In this document: positions 41,342-53,708 of the stretch, one piece after another
How positions within the stretch are numbered: position 1 is the first letter of the stretch
How the letters are laid out: each line of letters starts with the position of its first letter
Assembly: GCF_022581195.2 (NCBI RefSeq)
Contig: NC_061470.1
Coordinates: 11,565,847 to 11,629,846, forward strand
Direction: 5' to 3'
Length of the DNA: 64,000 nucleotides
Origin: Helicoverpa zea
Lineage: Eukaryota; Arthropoda; Insecta; Lepidoptera; Noctuidae
The notes under the pieces: generated by a model
The model's database searches: none
The model's input: only the letters and a program-made list of their open reading frames with translations
What the model was told of the DNA's origin: nothing
Translations under genes and position numbers: made by a program

Positions 41342-41810
41342 TGGCAGGAGTGGGAAATCCTCATGGAATCGCAAGTTGTCCTCTAACGTTGTCAGAGCTC
41401 TTTATTGCGATTTATTTAATTAACATCATACATACATTATTTACTTAACTGACTTCTTTGAACTTATATATAATGTCTATGGTGATTTCTCTAGTATGAT
41501 TTACAGGTAAGCAGTGCACATGGCCCAGTGGTTCATATATTTCTGTTTCTTAACTATATATATTATATCTATTTTTTTGTTTTTTTCCATATATTGGTAC
41601 TTAAACTATATACTCACTATATTGGTAAGTATCCATATTTACAGCTTATTTCTACTTATTACTAAATTTACTATTTTTTTCACAATAATCTAAAAACTTC
41701 GGTCTGTCTCTTTTAGCTCTCATTAGAAATGGGAGGTTTGTTGCTGTGAGGCTCATTGTCAACTCCTGCTCCGTCTCAAAACGTGCTCTCTCAGTAATTG
41801 GGCACTCGGG
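41294..41810 (-). mobile_element. Element D: 5'-truncated telomeric element, 3' end only
   Basis: A T-run (41292-41340, one C) is followed by GTGGCAGGAGTGGGAAATCCTCATGGA, the terminal block of B, C and E. About 53 bp holding the stem-loop are missing relative to those. The upstream end of the fragment (41700-41808) aligns by eye with the last codons of ORF2 in C/E. It ends in GGGTTAGG at 41808-41815, so the 5' truncation lies against one telomere unit. Confidence 0.75.
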
Positions 41811-41812
41811 TT

Positions 41813-41852
<40 letters not shown>

Positions 41853-42423
41853 GCAGGAGTGGGAAATCCTCATGGACACCCCGAGGGGTAGTGCCGGACT
41901 CTTACCGGCTAAAACCCACTCCTGCCGTCCCTTGTTCCCCTGACGTGATCAGGGACCTGTTAAGTCTTTTTGTCTTATGTTTTATCTTAGGTTATTATTT
42001 GGTGATACGTGGAATCTTAGATCGTATTTAATATATATTTATATATAATAAATATTGATATATATTTACAAAGTTGTATATAGCTTTATGAAGTAGTTCA
42101 TGTGTATTCTGTAGATATCATATAGTCCCAGTATTTTGCATAATAACATCTCAGTTTTGTATATAATACAGTGTCAGTTTTGTGTATAGTTGTTTATAGT
42201 ATAGTTTCATTATTTGTATATATTAGATTATAAATTTTTGTATATAGTTGTATAAATAAAATGGTAAATATTTGTGTATAATTGTATAAAATAAATAATT
42301 TAAAATAATATAATAATGTAAAAAGTAAATTTGTGTATATATGCATATGTAATAAGTTGGCGATCTTATTGTGTACCCCATGCTTACCAGGCCATATTAC
42401 TTCTAATAAGGTGGAAGCATGGG

Positions 42424-45400
42424 TCAGGCTTCTTTGTTCCTACGTATGATTTTATTTGCAATTGTTTCGGCATACTCTAAAAATTTTTCTCGAACTTTCC
42501 GTTTATTCATTATGTGGCTAATATTTTGTAGGCTCAGCTCTATGTCTAACTCCTGTTCCAGTGTCCACCGTTCTCGCGAGAAGATAGGGCATTCTAGGAT
42601 GATATGGGGGACAGACTCGATCGCACTGGGGTCGCAGATGCACGATGGGTTCTCCTTACACTTGAAGCGGTGCAAGTATTCGGAGAACCCGCCGTGCCCC
42701 GTCAGCACTTGTGTTATTACCCCACGTGGCAGAATTTTTCTGACGATCCTGTACGCGTCCGCAGCGTCCGGCAAGAAGATCTTTGTGACCCCCGCTGTCG
42801 CTCCGTTTCCGTATCTCCGATTCCATTCGCCCAGCGACTCCAATCGGATCTGCCGCTTGACGAATGAAACCGGGCAGAGGTCGTAATCTGGCCTGGTTTT
42901 GTTCTTTAAAGCCGCTTCCTTGGCCAGGTGGTCGGCGCGCTCATTTCCCTCCAGTCCAGCGTGTGCCTTTACCCAGAACAAGGATGTAACTTTGCCCTGG
43001 GATAAAGCCTCGCTGAGGTTCGCCCTTGCTTCCACTGCCAGGGCGTGGAGGGCACTCTGGTTGGTGACCGTTTGCAGGGCTGCTTTCGAGTCGCTGTATA
43101 TGCCAAAAGTGCCCTCCCGGCGCCGCAGTATATGCCTGGTGGCTACGCATATGGCCAGGAGTTCTGCCTGGTAGACAGTACAGCAAGACGGCAGACTGAG
43201 TTTCGAGGACTTGATCTCGGCCTCTCTATCCCAAAGGGAGAGTGCTGCGCCGACCTTGCCCTCGATCTTGCTGCCGTCTGTGAAGAACCGTATCTCCTGG
43301 CTGTTGTGGGTTTCCACATGTGACTGGTCTACCAAACTCACGAACCCCATGGCCGTATGTTTCGCCGGGTGCGGCGTATCTGCGAACGCTACCACCCGTT
43401 CCACCTCACGACCAGCCAGCGAGGTCACTCCCTTTTTCATTTCATACAGCGCGGCTGCTTCCTGTATTCTAAGGTCGAGTGGGAGCAACCCCGCCAGCAC
43501 AAGTGCCGAATGCAGTGAACGGTGCGGTAGGCTCCACACAGCTTCTGGGCGAATCCTCGCTGGACTGAGTTTAGGTGCTTTTGCACACCGACTTTCCTGG
43601 CTGCTGGCGCCCAGGCACTGGCCGCGTAGAGGATCACCGGCTCCACCGCCGCCATGTATATGCTGCGGATCACCTCGGGGTGTAGACCCCAGCTCACCTT
43701 TGCCGCTCTGGCCAATTGTTTGTAGATGTTGATGGCTTTCTTACAAACATTTGCGACGTGCGTGTTGAAGGTGAGCTTGTGGTCCACGGTAAGCCCTAAT
43801 ATCTTGATTTCTTCGGACATGCCAATGGCGACCCCGCCCATGCTCAGGAGGGGGACATCGTACTTTAGCTTCCTGGTTACGACCATGGCGCATGTTTTGT
43901 GTGGCGCAAATTTCAGCTTATTTCTGATGCCCCACCCCCGAACATACTCGAGGGCGGCATTGGCACGTCTTTGGATTTCGAGTGCTGTATCCCCGCTGAA
44001 AATGAGGACGACATCGTCTGCAAACGCCTGACAGTAGTCGCCTCGCTGTTCGAGACCTTTGAGCAAGGGATCCAGCACCAGATTCCAAAGGATTGGGCCT
44101 CCGATCGACCCTTGCACACACCCCTTGTTTGTGTCCCTGCGGCACTCCACCCCAGCATATCTGACCCGGACACACCTGTCGTTGAGGTAGCTGTCTATCA
44201 TCCTTCTTATGTTCACCGGGCACTTTTCCTCAGCCAGTCTGGTCCTGATGGCCGGCCACCATGCGCTATCGAAGGCTCCCTCTATATCAAGGAGACAACA
44301 GTGATCAGTTTTTTGTCATTTAATTTCTCCTTGATGTGTTGTATCATGGTGTAGAGGGAGTCCTCGGTGCTTTTTTGTGGCATGAAGCCAAACTGGCGAG
44401 TACTAAGCCGCGGGATTAGGTACCATTTAAGACGAGCTACCATCAACTTTTCCAGGATTTTTCCCAGGACAGGTAATAGGCCGATGGGCCTGTACGACTT
44501 CGGGGGTGTAGGTGTCCTTCCCTGGCTTTCGGAGGATCACCACTGTGGCCTCCTTCCAGGCTCCGGGGAAGTGTCCCTGCTCCAGACATTTATTGGCCAG
44601 TGCGAGGAAGATCCCCGGATCGCGGAAGATGGCTTGAGCGCAGATATCGGCAGTGAGACCATCTGCCCCAGGAGCTTTTTTCGGGTTGAAGCTATCCACC
44701 GCCTTTTTTAGTTCCTGTAGCGTGAACGGTGGGTCCCATGGTGTTCATCCATGCGACCACACGTTTGCACGATCGGCAGCTTCACGAATACGGCGGTGTC
44801 CTCGGTTTCACCCTTTCCGAGTCCCACAGGGTAGAAGGTCTCCGCCAGGAGCCGCGCGGAGTTTTCTGGGTTCAGTGGCAATCCGTCCCTTGACCAAAGG
44901 CAGGACCTCTCACATTCCCTAGCTGGTGCGACCGATGACTCTATAAATCCCCTCCCATACGCCCTCCCTATCCTGTTTCTCGCAGAACCCCTTCCAACTC
45001 TGCACCTGTGCCTTTTTGGCTTCGAGCTCATATTTTTCTTTTGCTTGCAGGTACTCATCAACGACCTTTTGTCTCCGGATCGGTGCAGCGCAACGTATGC
45101 GGTGTTTCTTGGTGTTGACCTCTTTCTTCATCTCGACGAGCTCGGTTGACCACCACGGTAAGTTTACTAAACTATTATTTTTAATTTTGGTATTGTATCC
45201 TGACTTGTTTTTACGATGTTGTTAATATAATTTTGAATGAACTGGTCTAAAGATTGTTATTAATTTTGTTATTTCTATACTATTATTTTATGCTCTTCTT
45301 CCAATTGGGCCAATTTCTCACGAAATTGACTCCAATTGGCTTTTTTGTGTTATAAATTCTTGTTTGCCTGTTGATGTTAATGCCTTTGATTTTTAATTTA

Positions 45401-46174
45401 TTTTGAACACAATACCGTTGTGGTCCGAGCTCGTGTGATGCCGCCTCTCGACTCCTCCAGTCCTCGATAAGGACGAGGAGTCCTTCAGAGCAGGCTGTGA
45501 GGTCAACAAAGCTTGGTTGAATTGCTTTCCTCTCTGATGGTGTCGAAGGTCGGAGTATTGCCGGTGTTGAGTACCTGCATAGCCCATGTCACGAAGCTGC
45601 AGCAAACTTCTTCCCCCCTGCCATCCGGATGATTGAGCTACCCCCCACCAGGTCTCGTTTTGCATTCCGCATCGCCCCCGACTATTATATTTAGATGACC
45701 CATTTCCTCTCGGATCCGCCTTAGTTGCTCCAAGTAATGGCTCTATGGGGCTGGTCCGGTTCAAAGTAGAACGAGGACTACCGCAATCTCCCAGGCGCGA
45801 GTACGGATCCTTACCACCGTGATGTTGTTGGTGGTAAGTTCTGGACACTGTAGTACGTCTAGGTCATGATTGAAGACGGCTATTGCCGACTTTACAGTTC
45901 CCTTCTCCTTGGTCGGCGCCTAGGAAGATTCTACCTCGTGGTAGTCTCGCATCTTCCGGATCCCGCCCACATACGGCTCCTGGAGCAACGCCAGAGCAAC
46001 TTTCCTATCGCCAGCCTCTATGAGCAGTTCTTGCGTGGCTAGGTTCTTCCTCTGGAGATTGGTTTGAATTACCGAGTACTCTGGGTCAGATCGGGGTCGA
46101 ATAGCTGGCTGGCTGATTCCGGGTGCGGTAGGCTCAACCTTAGCAGTAGGCGACTGACAGACGGGATAGTGCAT
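42424..46174 (-). pseudogene. Element E ORF2, frameshifted
   Basis: The ORF2 of C is recognisable in pieces: 46174-45920 (N-terminus), 45848-45393 (endonuclease, several shifts), 45131-44919, 45061-44708, 44699-44427 (start of RT, NPKKAPGADGL), 44216-43437 (RT with QGSIGGP and FADD) and 43539-42424 (RNase H and finger). The SLDIEGAF motif falls on a frame break near 44300. The C-terminal finger keeps its His (ESVPHIILEC), unlike C. Not functional as read. Confidence 0.85.
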
Positions 46175-47580
46175 CCCACTTCAACCGGACGGGGCACTCG
46201 CTGTCGAAGGCATTGTGATCGACCTTGGGCATTTTCGCCAGAAGGCAGTTGCGGCATTTGGGAGGTTCGGCTGCTTGCCTTGGAGGGGCAGTCCGCTCGG
46301 AGGTGGAGGTCTCCGCAATGAATGCAGACATCGGCTGTTTCCGTGCACATCTTCCGGGTATGACCATAGCGCAGGCAGCGCGTGCACTGCACCAGAGGTG
46401 ACTGGTCCAGTACACGTACCCTCTGCAGGTCGATGTGCAGTCTTCCCGCCGATGTCAGCCTCTGCCATAACGCTGGGGACACCTGCAGAATGATGTGGCA
46501 CGTGTGGGGATTTCTCGTCCTGCGACGGTATTTGATGCCCATTCTAGCATCCTCTGCAGGTACGTCCCCAATCAGATGGTGATTTTGGCATTTTATTGCC
46601 TGGATGACCTCCTCGTCCGAGTGACAGGAGAGGACGTCCTTGATGATTATGAGCGGGTCCTTGTTCTTCACTTCTTCCACCATCAGGTTACCCGCTCTCT
46701 TGATCCTCTCCGTCGCCCTAGTCATTTCCTCCCGGGATCCAAAGCCCACAACTACCTTCCGGTCCCTTGCCTTCCTCAGCCGTTCGACCCTCGTGCCCTC
46801 ATTTTTTGCATCGACCGCCGTCCTCAGCTTCTCGATGACCACTTCACCGGTGTCTTGATCACTGGTGGATGACACGATCACCGAGTGCAGTGGTTCTCGG
46901 AATTGTATTTTTGAGGTTGCGGCGATCTCTGCGAACGTCGGTCCCTGGCCAGCCACGTAGCGTGGCGCCTCTTTAAGTTGTTCCGACAGAGCCTGCGTGT
47001 GCTGTTTGCAGTCCTCCAGGGCACGGTTGTGGCTCTGGAGCGAATCCATGAGCTGATTCACAAGCTCGGTCGGAAATTCCTGGCGAGGAGTCTGTTGAGG
47101 TGGGATGGATTCCGTTGTATTTTCCAACTCGGCACTTGTTTCCTTATCTGCCCCTGCCTCCTTGACGAGGTGGTAGAGTCTCTCGGCTGCCTTGGTGATC
47201 TCATAGGCGATTTCCTTTTTTAAGTTACGAGAGCTCACCACCTGCATTTTTACTTTTGAGAGGCAGGCTTTGGCTTCGGTCATCCTGTTCATGTACCGAG
47301 TTGGCTGTGTTGTTTGAGAAGGTGGCGATGACAGGATTATTGTTTGCTCTGGCCGTGACTCTTGTGGGAGGATTGTTTTGGGCCTGAGCTTAGGTGGAGA
47401 TCTTTTCGGGGACTTTGGCTGAGGTGAAGGTGTTTTCTGAGGGCGGGCCTCGCTGACTATCTCAGCCTCCCGCTCTTCAGGACTGTGACAAACTGATGGT
47501 CCTGCCTCAGCTACTATTGAGCTTCCCGATTCCTACCTCTCTACTCTGGCCTTGAGCTTCTTCGCCACTGGAGTTCTCAT
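46140..47580 (-). pseudogene. Element E ORF1, nonsense and frameshift
   Basis: Collinear with C ORF1. A TCG serine codon near the start is TAG here (about 47535), and a one-base insertion near 46280 (TTGGAGGGG against TTAAGGGG) shifts the third zinc knuckle out of frame. Between them 47292-46280 remains open and almost identical to C. Confidence 0.85.
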
Positions 47581-48102
47581 GCCGAACATGGTCAGGGGAA
47601 GGGTAAATACAATGAATTAAATCCCTGTAAAGGGGGGATAAGTCAAATAAATAAAGAAAGTAATAATGTAAATCAATATTCGTCAGCAATAGTCATAAAG
47701 TATATATTATAATAATTGTGGCAATAAACCAGGTCTATATTTTTCAAACTTTAATTTTTAAATATATTCTAAAGCTAGGTGCAGCGGTCAAAAGACTCGT
47801 TGCACGGCGTTAAGTAATATTTTGTCAGGGGGTTGGTCCCCAGTCAATTTGTGAGGTTGAGAGCCACTAAATAAATGATAACTTTTTCCTGCTTAGATTG
47901 GCCCTAAAACCTGCACAAAAAGTCGATTTATTCGAGTTTAGGAGCCCCGATTACACCAAAATTAGTATTTTCCGAAAGGGAGTATGGCTTGAATGCCAAA
48001 TCCGTCAAAAAATATATTTCGAGAAATTTGTCCCAAAGTCCTTTCCTTTCCTATAGTAAATTTTTCACGCTCTTACTTGCGACTAAAGGGCGGGTGGGTG
48101 GG

Positions 48103-50161
48103 GCATTTTTTGACGTTTGGTGCGGCGTAGAGGGACGTGCGATACGTCAAAAGACGCGTCTCGGCGAGCCCTAGCCAGCTGTCCAGAAACTAGAATAGGC
48201 TTTCCTAGAAATTTTGAAAATTTTGGTCGAAAAACTGTAAAATTTAGTGTTTTTTAATAGAAAATATTTAATTTCGACGTCCAAACCTACCCAAAATCGT
48301 GCAAAATGCAGTCAGGAAGACAGGTCGGAGTGGTAAGTATTTAATAAAATTTTTACAATGAAAAAATCTAGTCAGAATTTTGATAAATAATTAATTTTGT
48401 GTTTTTTACAGGTCGAGAAGGGTGGGGGTGTCAAAAAATCGGGTCACACCGCTTCGATGTCGCGTTTGAAGGGTTATCGCGTGCTTACAAGCCTGTTGTA
48501 GCTATTATACGCAAAAAACCGCATCAAAATCGGTCTCCTTTTGAAAAAGTTATCAGGAGTACTAGTGTTTTTATAGGGGCTTAGGTGGATTTTGGCCGTC
48601 TACTGTTTGTATGGAAACGGGTAAAGTGCGAATTTTTTGACGTTTGGTGCGGCGTAGAGGGACGTGCGATACGTCAAAAGACGCGTCTCGGCGAGCCCTA
48701 GCCAGCTGTCCAGAAACTAGAATAGGCTTTCCTAGAAATTTTGAAAATTTTGGTCGAAAAACTGTAAAATTTAGTGTTTTTTAATAGAAAATATTTAATT
48801 TCGACGTCCAAACCTACCCAAAATCGTGCAAAATGCAGTCAGGAAGACAGGTCGGAGTGGTAAGTATTTAATAAAATTTTTACAATGAAAAAATCTAGTC
48901 AGAATTTTGATAAATAATTAATTTTGTGTTTTTTACAGGTCGAGAAGGGTGGGGGTGTCAAAAAATCGGGTCACACCGCTTCGATGTCGCGTTTGAAGGG
49001 TTATCGCGTGCTTACAAGCCTGTTGTAGCTATTATACGCAAAAAACCGCATCAAAATCGGTCTCCTTTTGAAAAAGTTATCAGGAGTACTAGTGTTTTTA
49101 TAGGGGCTTAGGTGGATTTTGGCCGTCTACTGTTTGTATGGAAACGGGTAAAGTGCGAATTTTTTGACGTTTGGTGCGGCGTAGAGGGACGTGCGATACG
49201 TCAAAAGACGCGTCTCGGCGAGCCCTAGCCAGCTGTCCAGAAACTAGAATAGGCTTTCCTAGAAATTTTGAAAATTTTGGTCGAAAAACTGTAAAATTTA
49301 GTGTTTTTTAATAGAAAATATTTAATTTCGACGTCCAAACCTACCCAAAATCGTGCAAAATGCAGTCAGGAAGACAGGTCGGAGTGGTAAGTATTTAATA
49401 AAATTTTTACAATGAAAAAATCTAGTCAGAATTTTGATAGATAATTAATTTTGTGTTTTTTACAGGTCGAGAAGGGTGGGGGTGTCAAAAAATCGGGTCA
49501 CACCGCTTCGATGTCGCGTTTGAAGGGTTATCGCGTGCTTACAAGCCTGTTGTAGCTATTATACGCAAAAAACCGCATCAAAATCGGTCTCCTTTTGAAA
49601 AAGTTATCAGGAGTACTAGTGTTTTTATAGGGCCTTAGGTGGATTTTGGCCGTCTACTGTTTGTATGGAAACGGGTAAAGTGCGAATTTTTTGACGTTTG
49701 GTGCGGCGTAGAGGGACGTGCGATACGTCAAAAGACGCGTCTCGGCGAGCCCTAGCCAGCTGTCCAGAAACTAGAATAGGCTTTCCTAGAAATTTTGAAA
49801 ATTTTGGTCGAAAAACTGTAAAATTTAGTGTTTTTTAATAGAAAATATTTAATTTCGACGTCCAAACCTACCCAAAATCGTGCAAAATGCAGTCAGGAAG
49901 ACAGGTCGGAGTGGTAAGTATTTAATAAAATTTTTACAATGAAAAAATCTAGTCAGAATTTTGATAGATAATTAATTTTGTGTTTTTTACAGGTCGAGAA
50001 GGGTGGGGGTGTCAAAAAATCGGGTCACACCGCTTCGATGTCGCGTTTGAAGGGTTATCGCGTGCTTACAAGCCTGTTGTAGCTATTATACGCAAAAAAC
50101 CGCATCAAAATCGGTCTCCTTTTGAAAAAGTTATCAGGAGTACTAGTGTTTTTATAGGGGC
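48103..50161 (+). repeat. 527-bp monomer array B, block 1 (about 4 copies)
   Basis: Follows the unique leader of E. Equivalent points lie at 48399, 48926, 49453 and 49980. Array-specific variants (TTTGGCCGTCTACTGTTTG, GGGTAAAGTGCG) separate it from array A. It ends at the F1 insertion site TTTTTATAGGGGC (50149-50161). Confidence 0.95.
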
Positions 50162-53100
50162 TTTTTTTTTTTTTTTTTTTTTATCGACGTAAAATCATCA
50201 AATGACCCCTCCCGCTGTGGGTTAGCAGCGGTGAGGGAGTGTCAGACTTTTACTGAATAAAAACGTCGTGTTCCGTCATAGGCCTTTTATTTACCAGGGC
50301 CGCGGTATCTCTTCGAACAACCCGCAGCCCGGCAGGCCTTGGCCCTGCTGGGCCCCGCTGGGGTTGCTGACGTCTCTTTGAGGAGCGCGTGGAACAACGC
50401 GCGCCGTCGACACGGGTCTGTCGTCTAGGAAGACAGAGGGACGATGAGCCACCCGAACTCACCGCCCACAGACCCACGCCTACGGTGGCCGGGAGTCATC
50501 TCGCGACACCCGGCGCCCATGGTGTCTACCTGGTCCAGCGCGGCGGCCGGGATGAGAGGTGCGAACTCTCTGGCGTTCCGCCTCCTCCTTCTCTAGCATG
50601 ACCGCTTCGCAGAAGGAGGCGACGGCATCCCATTCCCTCTCGCCCCGGACCATGGCCTGAACCAGGGCCGGACGCGAGAGGTCGCCGCCGCCCAAAGCCT
50701 CGACGAGGACCCGGCGGTGCCCTTCCCATGCGGGGCACACCTGGACTGTGTGGTCCACCGTGTCCTCGGGGCTGTCCGCACAATGGTGACACCCGGGCGC
50801 CTCCTCACGACCGATGCGGTGCAGGTACCTCCCGAAACAACCGTGTCCGGTGAGGACCTGCGTCATGCGGTACGTGAGGGCGCCGTGACTCCTCCCGAGC
50901 CACTCCTCAAAGAGGGGACTTACCGCCACGATGGTGGCGTGCCCTGCACTGGGTTGCGATAGCCGCTCCCTCCAGGCCACCATGAGATCGCGCCGGAGCT
51001 CCGCCCGCTGCGCGACAACTTGCCGCGGCAACGGGGTTTCTCCCCGGCGCTGAGCCTCCTCGCGCCAGTCGTACAGGCGCAAGAAGACCCTCGCCTCCAG
51101 ATCCCACGGTGGCAGTCCAGCGAGTAGGCCAGCTGCTTCGCGGGAGATCGTGCGGTACCCCCGGATTAGCCTAATGGCTATCACCCTTTGGGGCACGTTC
51201 AGGTAGTGCACAGCCCGCGGCCGTGCCGAACGTGCCCATACCGGGCCCCGTAAAGGGCCATGGACCGCATGACCCCCGCGTAGAGTTTACGGCAGGGGGC
51301 GTTTGGGCCTCCCAGGTTGGGCAGGAGCCGCTTGAATGCAGCACCTGCCTTCTCCAGTTTGGGGCCCAAACGTCGGAAGTGCTCGACGAAGCTCCACCGG
51401 CCGTCGAGGACGAGTCCCAGGTACTTCATCGCCCTCTCGACGCCGATGGTAGCCCCCCCCACCGTGACTTGGGAGCCTGAAGGTGGCGCGTTCCGAAGCC
51501 CATGAAAGCACATGGCCTCGGATTTGTGCAAGGCCACCTCCAGTCCCAGCAGCTGGATCCTCTCGATGACTATCGCAACCCCGCGCGTCATTATGTCGGC
51601 CGCCTCCTGGTGCGACCTCCCTTGTGCCAGAACCAGCGTGTCGTCAGCGTAGCAGACCACGCTGACGCCGCTAGGGAGGTCGGCGCGCAGCACCCAGTCG
51701 TAGCCGATGTTCCACAAGAGCGGCCCCAGTACCGACCCCTGCGGAACACCGCACGACATCTCTCGCCGGTTCCATTCCCCGTTGTGACCAGGGTAAATGA
51801 TGGACCTATCCGACAGATAGGCCTCGACCACGCGACGAAGGTAGGTCGGCACCCGGTGATACCGGAGTGCCTCCCTGATGCAACTCCAGGGAAGGGTGTT
51901 GAAGGCGTTGGCGATGTCAAGAGACACCGCCAAGACGACCCCCCCCCGGGACACAGCATCCCCCGTCGTGAGAGCTCTCACGCGCATGATGGCGTCCACC
52001 GTTGAGCGCCCCTTGCGGAAACCGAACTGGTGGTCCGCAAGGTCCGGCCCTATCCCCCCAAGGTGCGCGACGAGGCGGTGTGCGACAACTCGCTCAAAGA
52101 GCTTGCCCACCTCGTCGAGCAACACGATAGGCCGGTATGCGGACGGAGAGTCCGCAGGGCGCCCCGGCTTCCGTATGAGGACCAGTTTCCCTGTCTTCCA
52201 ACGAAGTGGGAACTGGCCCCTCTCCAAACATGCGCTGAGAAGCCCCCTGAGTCGAGGCCCGAGAGCCTCAAGGGCCAGGACCCAGGCCTTGCCAGGCAGG
52301 CCGTCAGGCCCTGGGGCGGTGTTTTTGGCTTTCAGCCTAGCCACCGCCACTCTCAGGTCCACCCCAGTCACCTCGGGGACATCGTCGTCGTCGGAAGTGT
52401 GGTCCGTACTTGACACCGCGGGTTGCAGAGACATGGGCGGGGGAGAGTGTTCCCCGCGCGAAGGGAACAGAGCGCTCACCACCTCCTCCACCAGCTGAGG
52501 CCGAAGACTCTGGGTCAGCGGGGGGGCCCATGGGCGGAGCTTGCCCCGCACCATTTTGTACGGGCGCCCCCACGGGTCCCTGTCCAGAGACCCCAGCAGC
52601 TCCGCATTGGCCACCTCCTTGGCCTGGATGATGGCCAATTGGAGGGCGGTCTTCGCAGCTCTGTAACCCTCGTACAGCTCTGCTTCCCTGGCTTCTGCAT
52701 CCGGAGGGCGGATGCGCAGCCTGCGGTGTCTGGTGTACAGGTGCCTCGCAGCGACGCACGCCTCTCGAAGGGCGGCGATCTCGCGAGACCACCAGTACAC
52801 CTGGCGTCGGGCGCGTCCTGGCGGGACTCGGGGCATGGCCACGTCACAAATCTCGGACATGGTCTCCCGGAACCACTCCGCCTCGTCGTTGATGTCGGCG
52901 GGCCTGTCCGGTGATGACACCCAGGCCTGCACGACTGAGGCTTCCAGGAGAAGCTCCCGGTCAAGGTGCCTCAGCGCCCAACGTGGACCACTCGGGGTCT
53001 GCAGGACCGGCGCGCTAGGGTTCTGGGCGGAGACGTCAAACCGGATGTACCGGTGATCGGAGTAGGTCTCCACCCCCTCCTCCACGCGCCAGTCAAAGAC

Positions 53101-53708
53101 ACGCGGTAGCAGAGCGGGGCTGGCGAACGAGATATCCACCACTGACTCGCCCCGCATCCGTACACACGTGGGGACAGAACCCCGATTGAGGACGACCAGG
53201 CCTGCTTCCAGCGCCCAGTCCTCCACCATCCTACCCCGTGCATCTGTGCGTCGGGAACCCCAGGCCAAGTTCTTGGCGTTGAAGTCCCCTAACACTATCA
53301 CGGGGAGGGAATAACTTCCGACGACGACGGACAACTCCAGGAGGGAGTTGTGGAACTCGGCGAGAGTTCGGCTCGGGGAGAAGTACACCCCCACGACGAC
53401 TATCTCCCCGAACCGTGCTGCGACGCAACCCCTTCCACTCTTCACCCCTTCGAGGGAAGGAGTACCAGCGGCGGCCGACGATATGATGGTCACTGAGCCG
53501 CTAAGGTCCTTAACCCAGTCATCCCTGGGAAGGACAAAGTACGGCTCAGCGACCACGGCGATGTTGATCGACCACTGCGCCATGCTTTGGAGCAGCAGAT
53601 CCTGGGCACGGGCGCAGTGGTTGATGTTCGCCTGGAGGAAGCGCAATGGAGCCAGACTAGCACTCCATCACGTCTTCCTCCTCTTGAGACGCAGACACGG
53701 GCGCCGCG
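50162..53708 (-). mobile_element. Element F1: R1-clade retrotransposon in the monomer
   Basis: Poly-A (T-run 50162-50182), 3' UTR, ORF2, and only the last ~16 codons of a presumed ORF1 (SASQEEEDVMEC then stop) at the 5' end. The flanking duplication is TTTTTATAGGGGC (50149-50161) and TTTTTATAGGTGC (53709-53721). ORF2 has no ATG at its start, as in relatives whose ORF2 depends on re-initiation after ORF1. No RNase H domain, unlike B and C. Confidence 0.9.
50480..53646 (-). pseudogene. F1 ORF2: endonuclease-RT with one frameshift
   Basis: Frame 53646-51199 (815 codons) has the APE endonuclease (ANINHC 6-11, AEPYFV 33-38, LGDFNAKNLAWGS 119-131, SDHRYI 196-201) and the RT (KNTAPGPDGL 441-450, SLDIANAFNTLPW with Asp577, VPQGSVLGP, YADD with Asp668-Asp669). 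It shifts near 51240, where F2 and F3 have one more G in a GGGG run, and continues as 51211-50480 (243 codons) with the C-terminal finger CHHCADSPEDTVDHTVQVC. Apart from that one base the enzyme is complete (about 1,050 residues). It may be a sequencing slip. Confidence 0.88.

Larger units (their letters stand above)
41816..48102 (-). mobile_element. Element E: decayed relative of element C
   Basis: A T-run (41816-41851) next to a single TTAGG (41811-41815), a 3' UTR with the stem-loop (41893-41909), broken ORF2 and ORF1, and the unique leader ending at 48102. It continues rightward into monomer array B. It is collinear with C throughout, including the leader-to-monomer boundary. Decay is concentrated around 44.2-46.0 kb, where one-base indels are dense. 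Confidence 0.85.

Noticed and set aside
52030..52631. Overlapping + strand ORFs repeated in F1-F3
   Set aside because: Antisense of the EN/RT coding region; no motifs, and lost or fused by the same one-base gaps.
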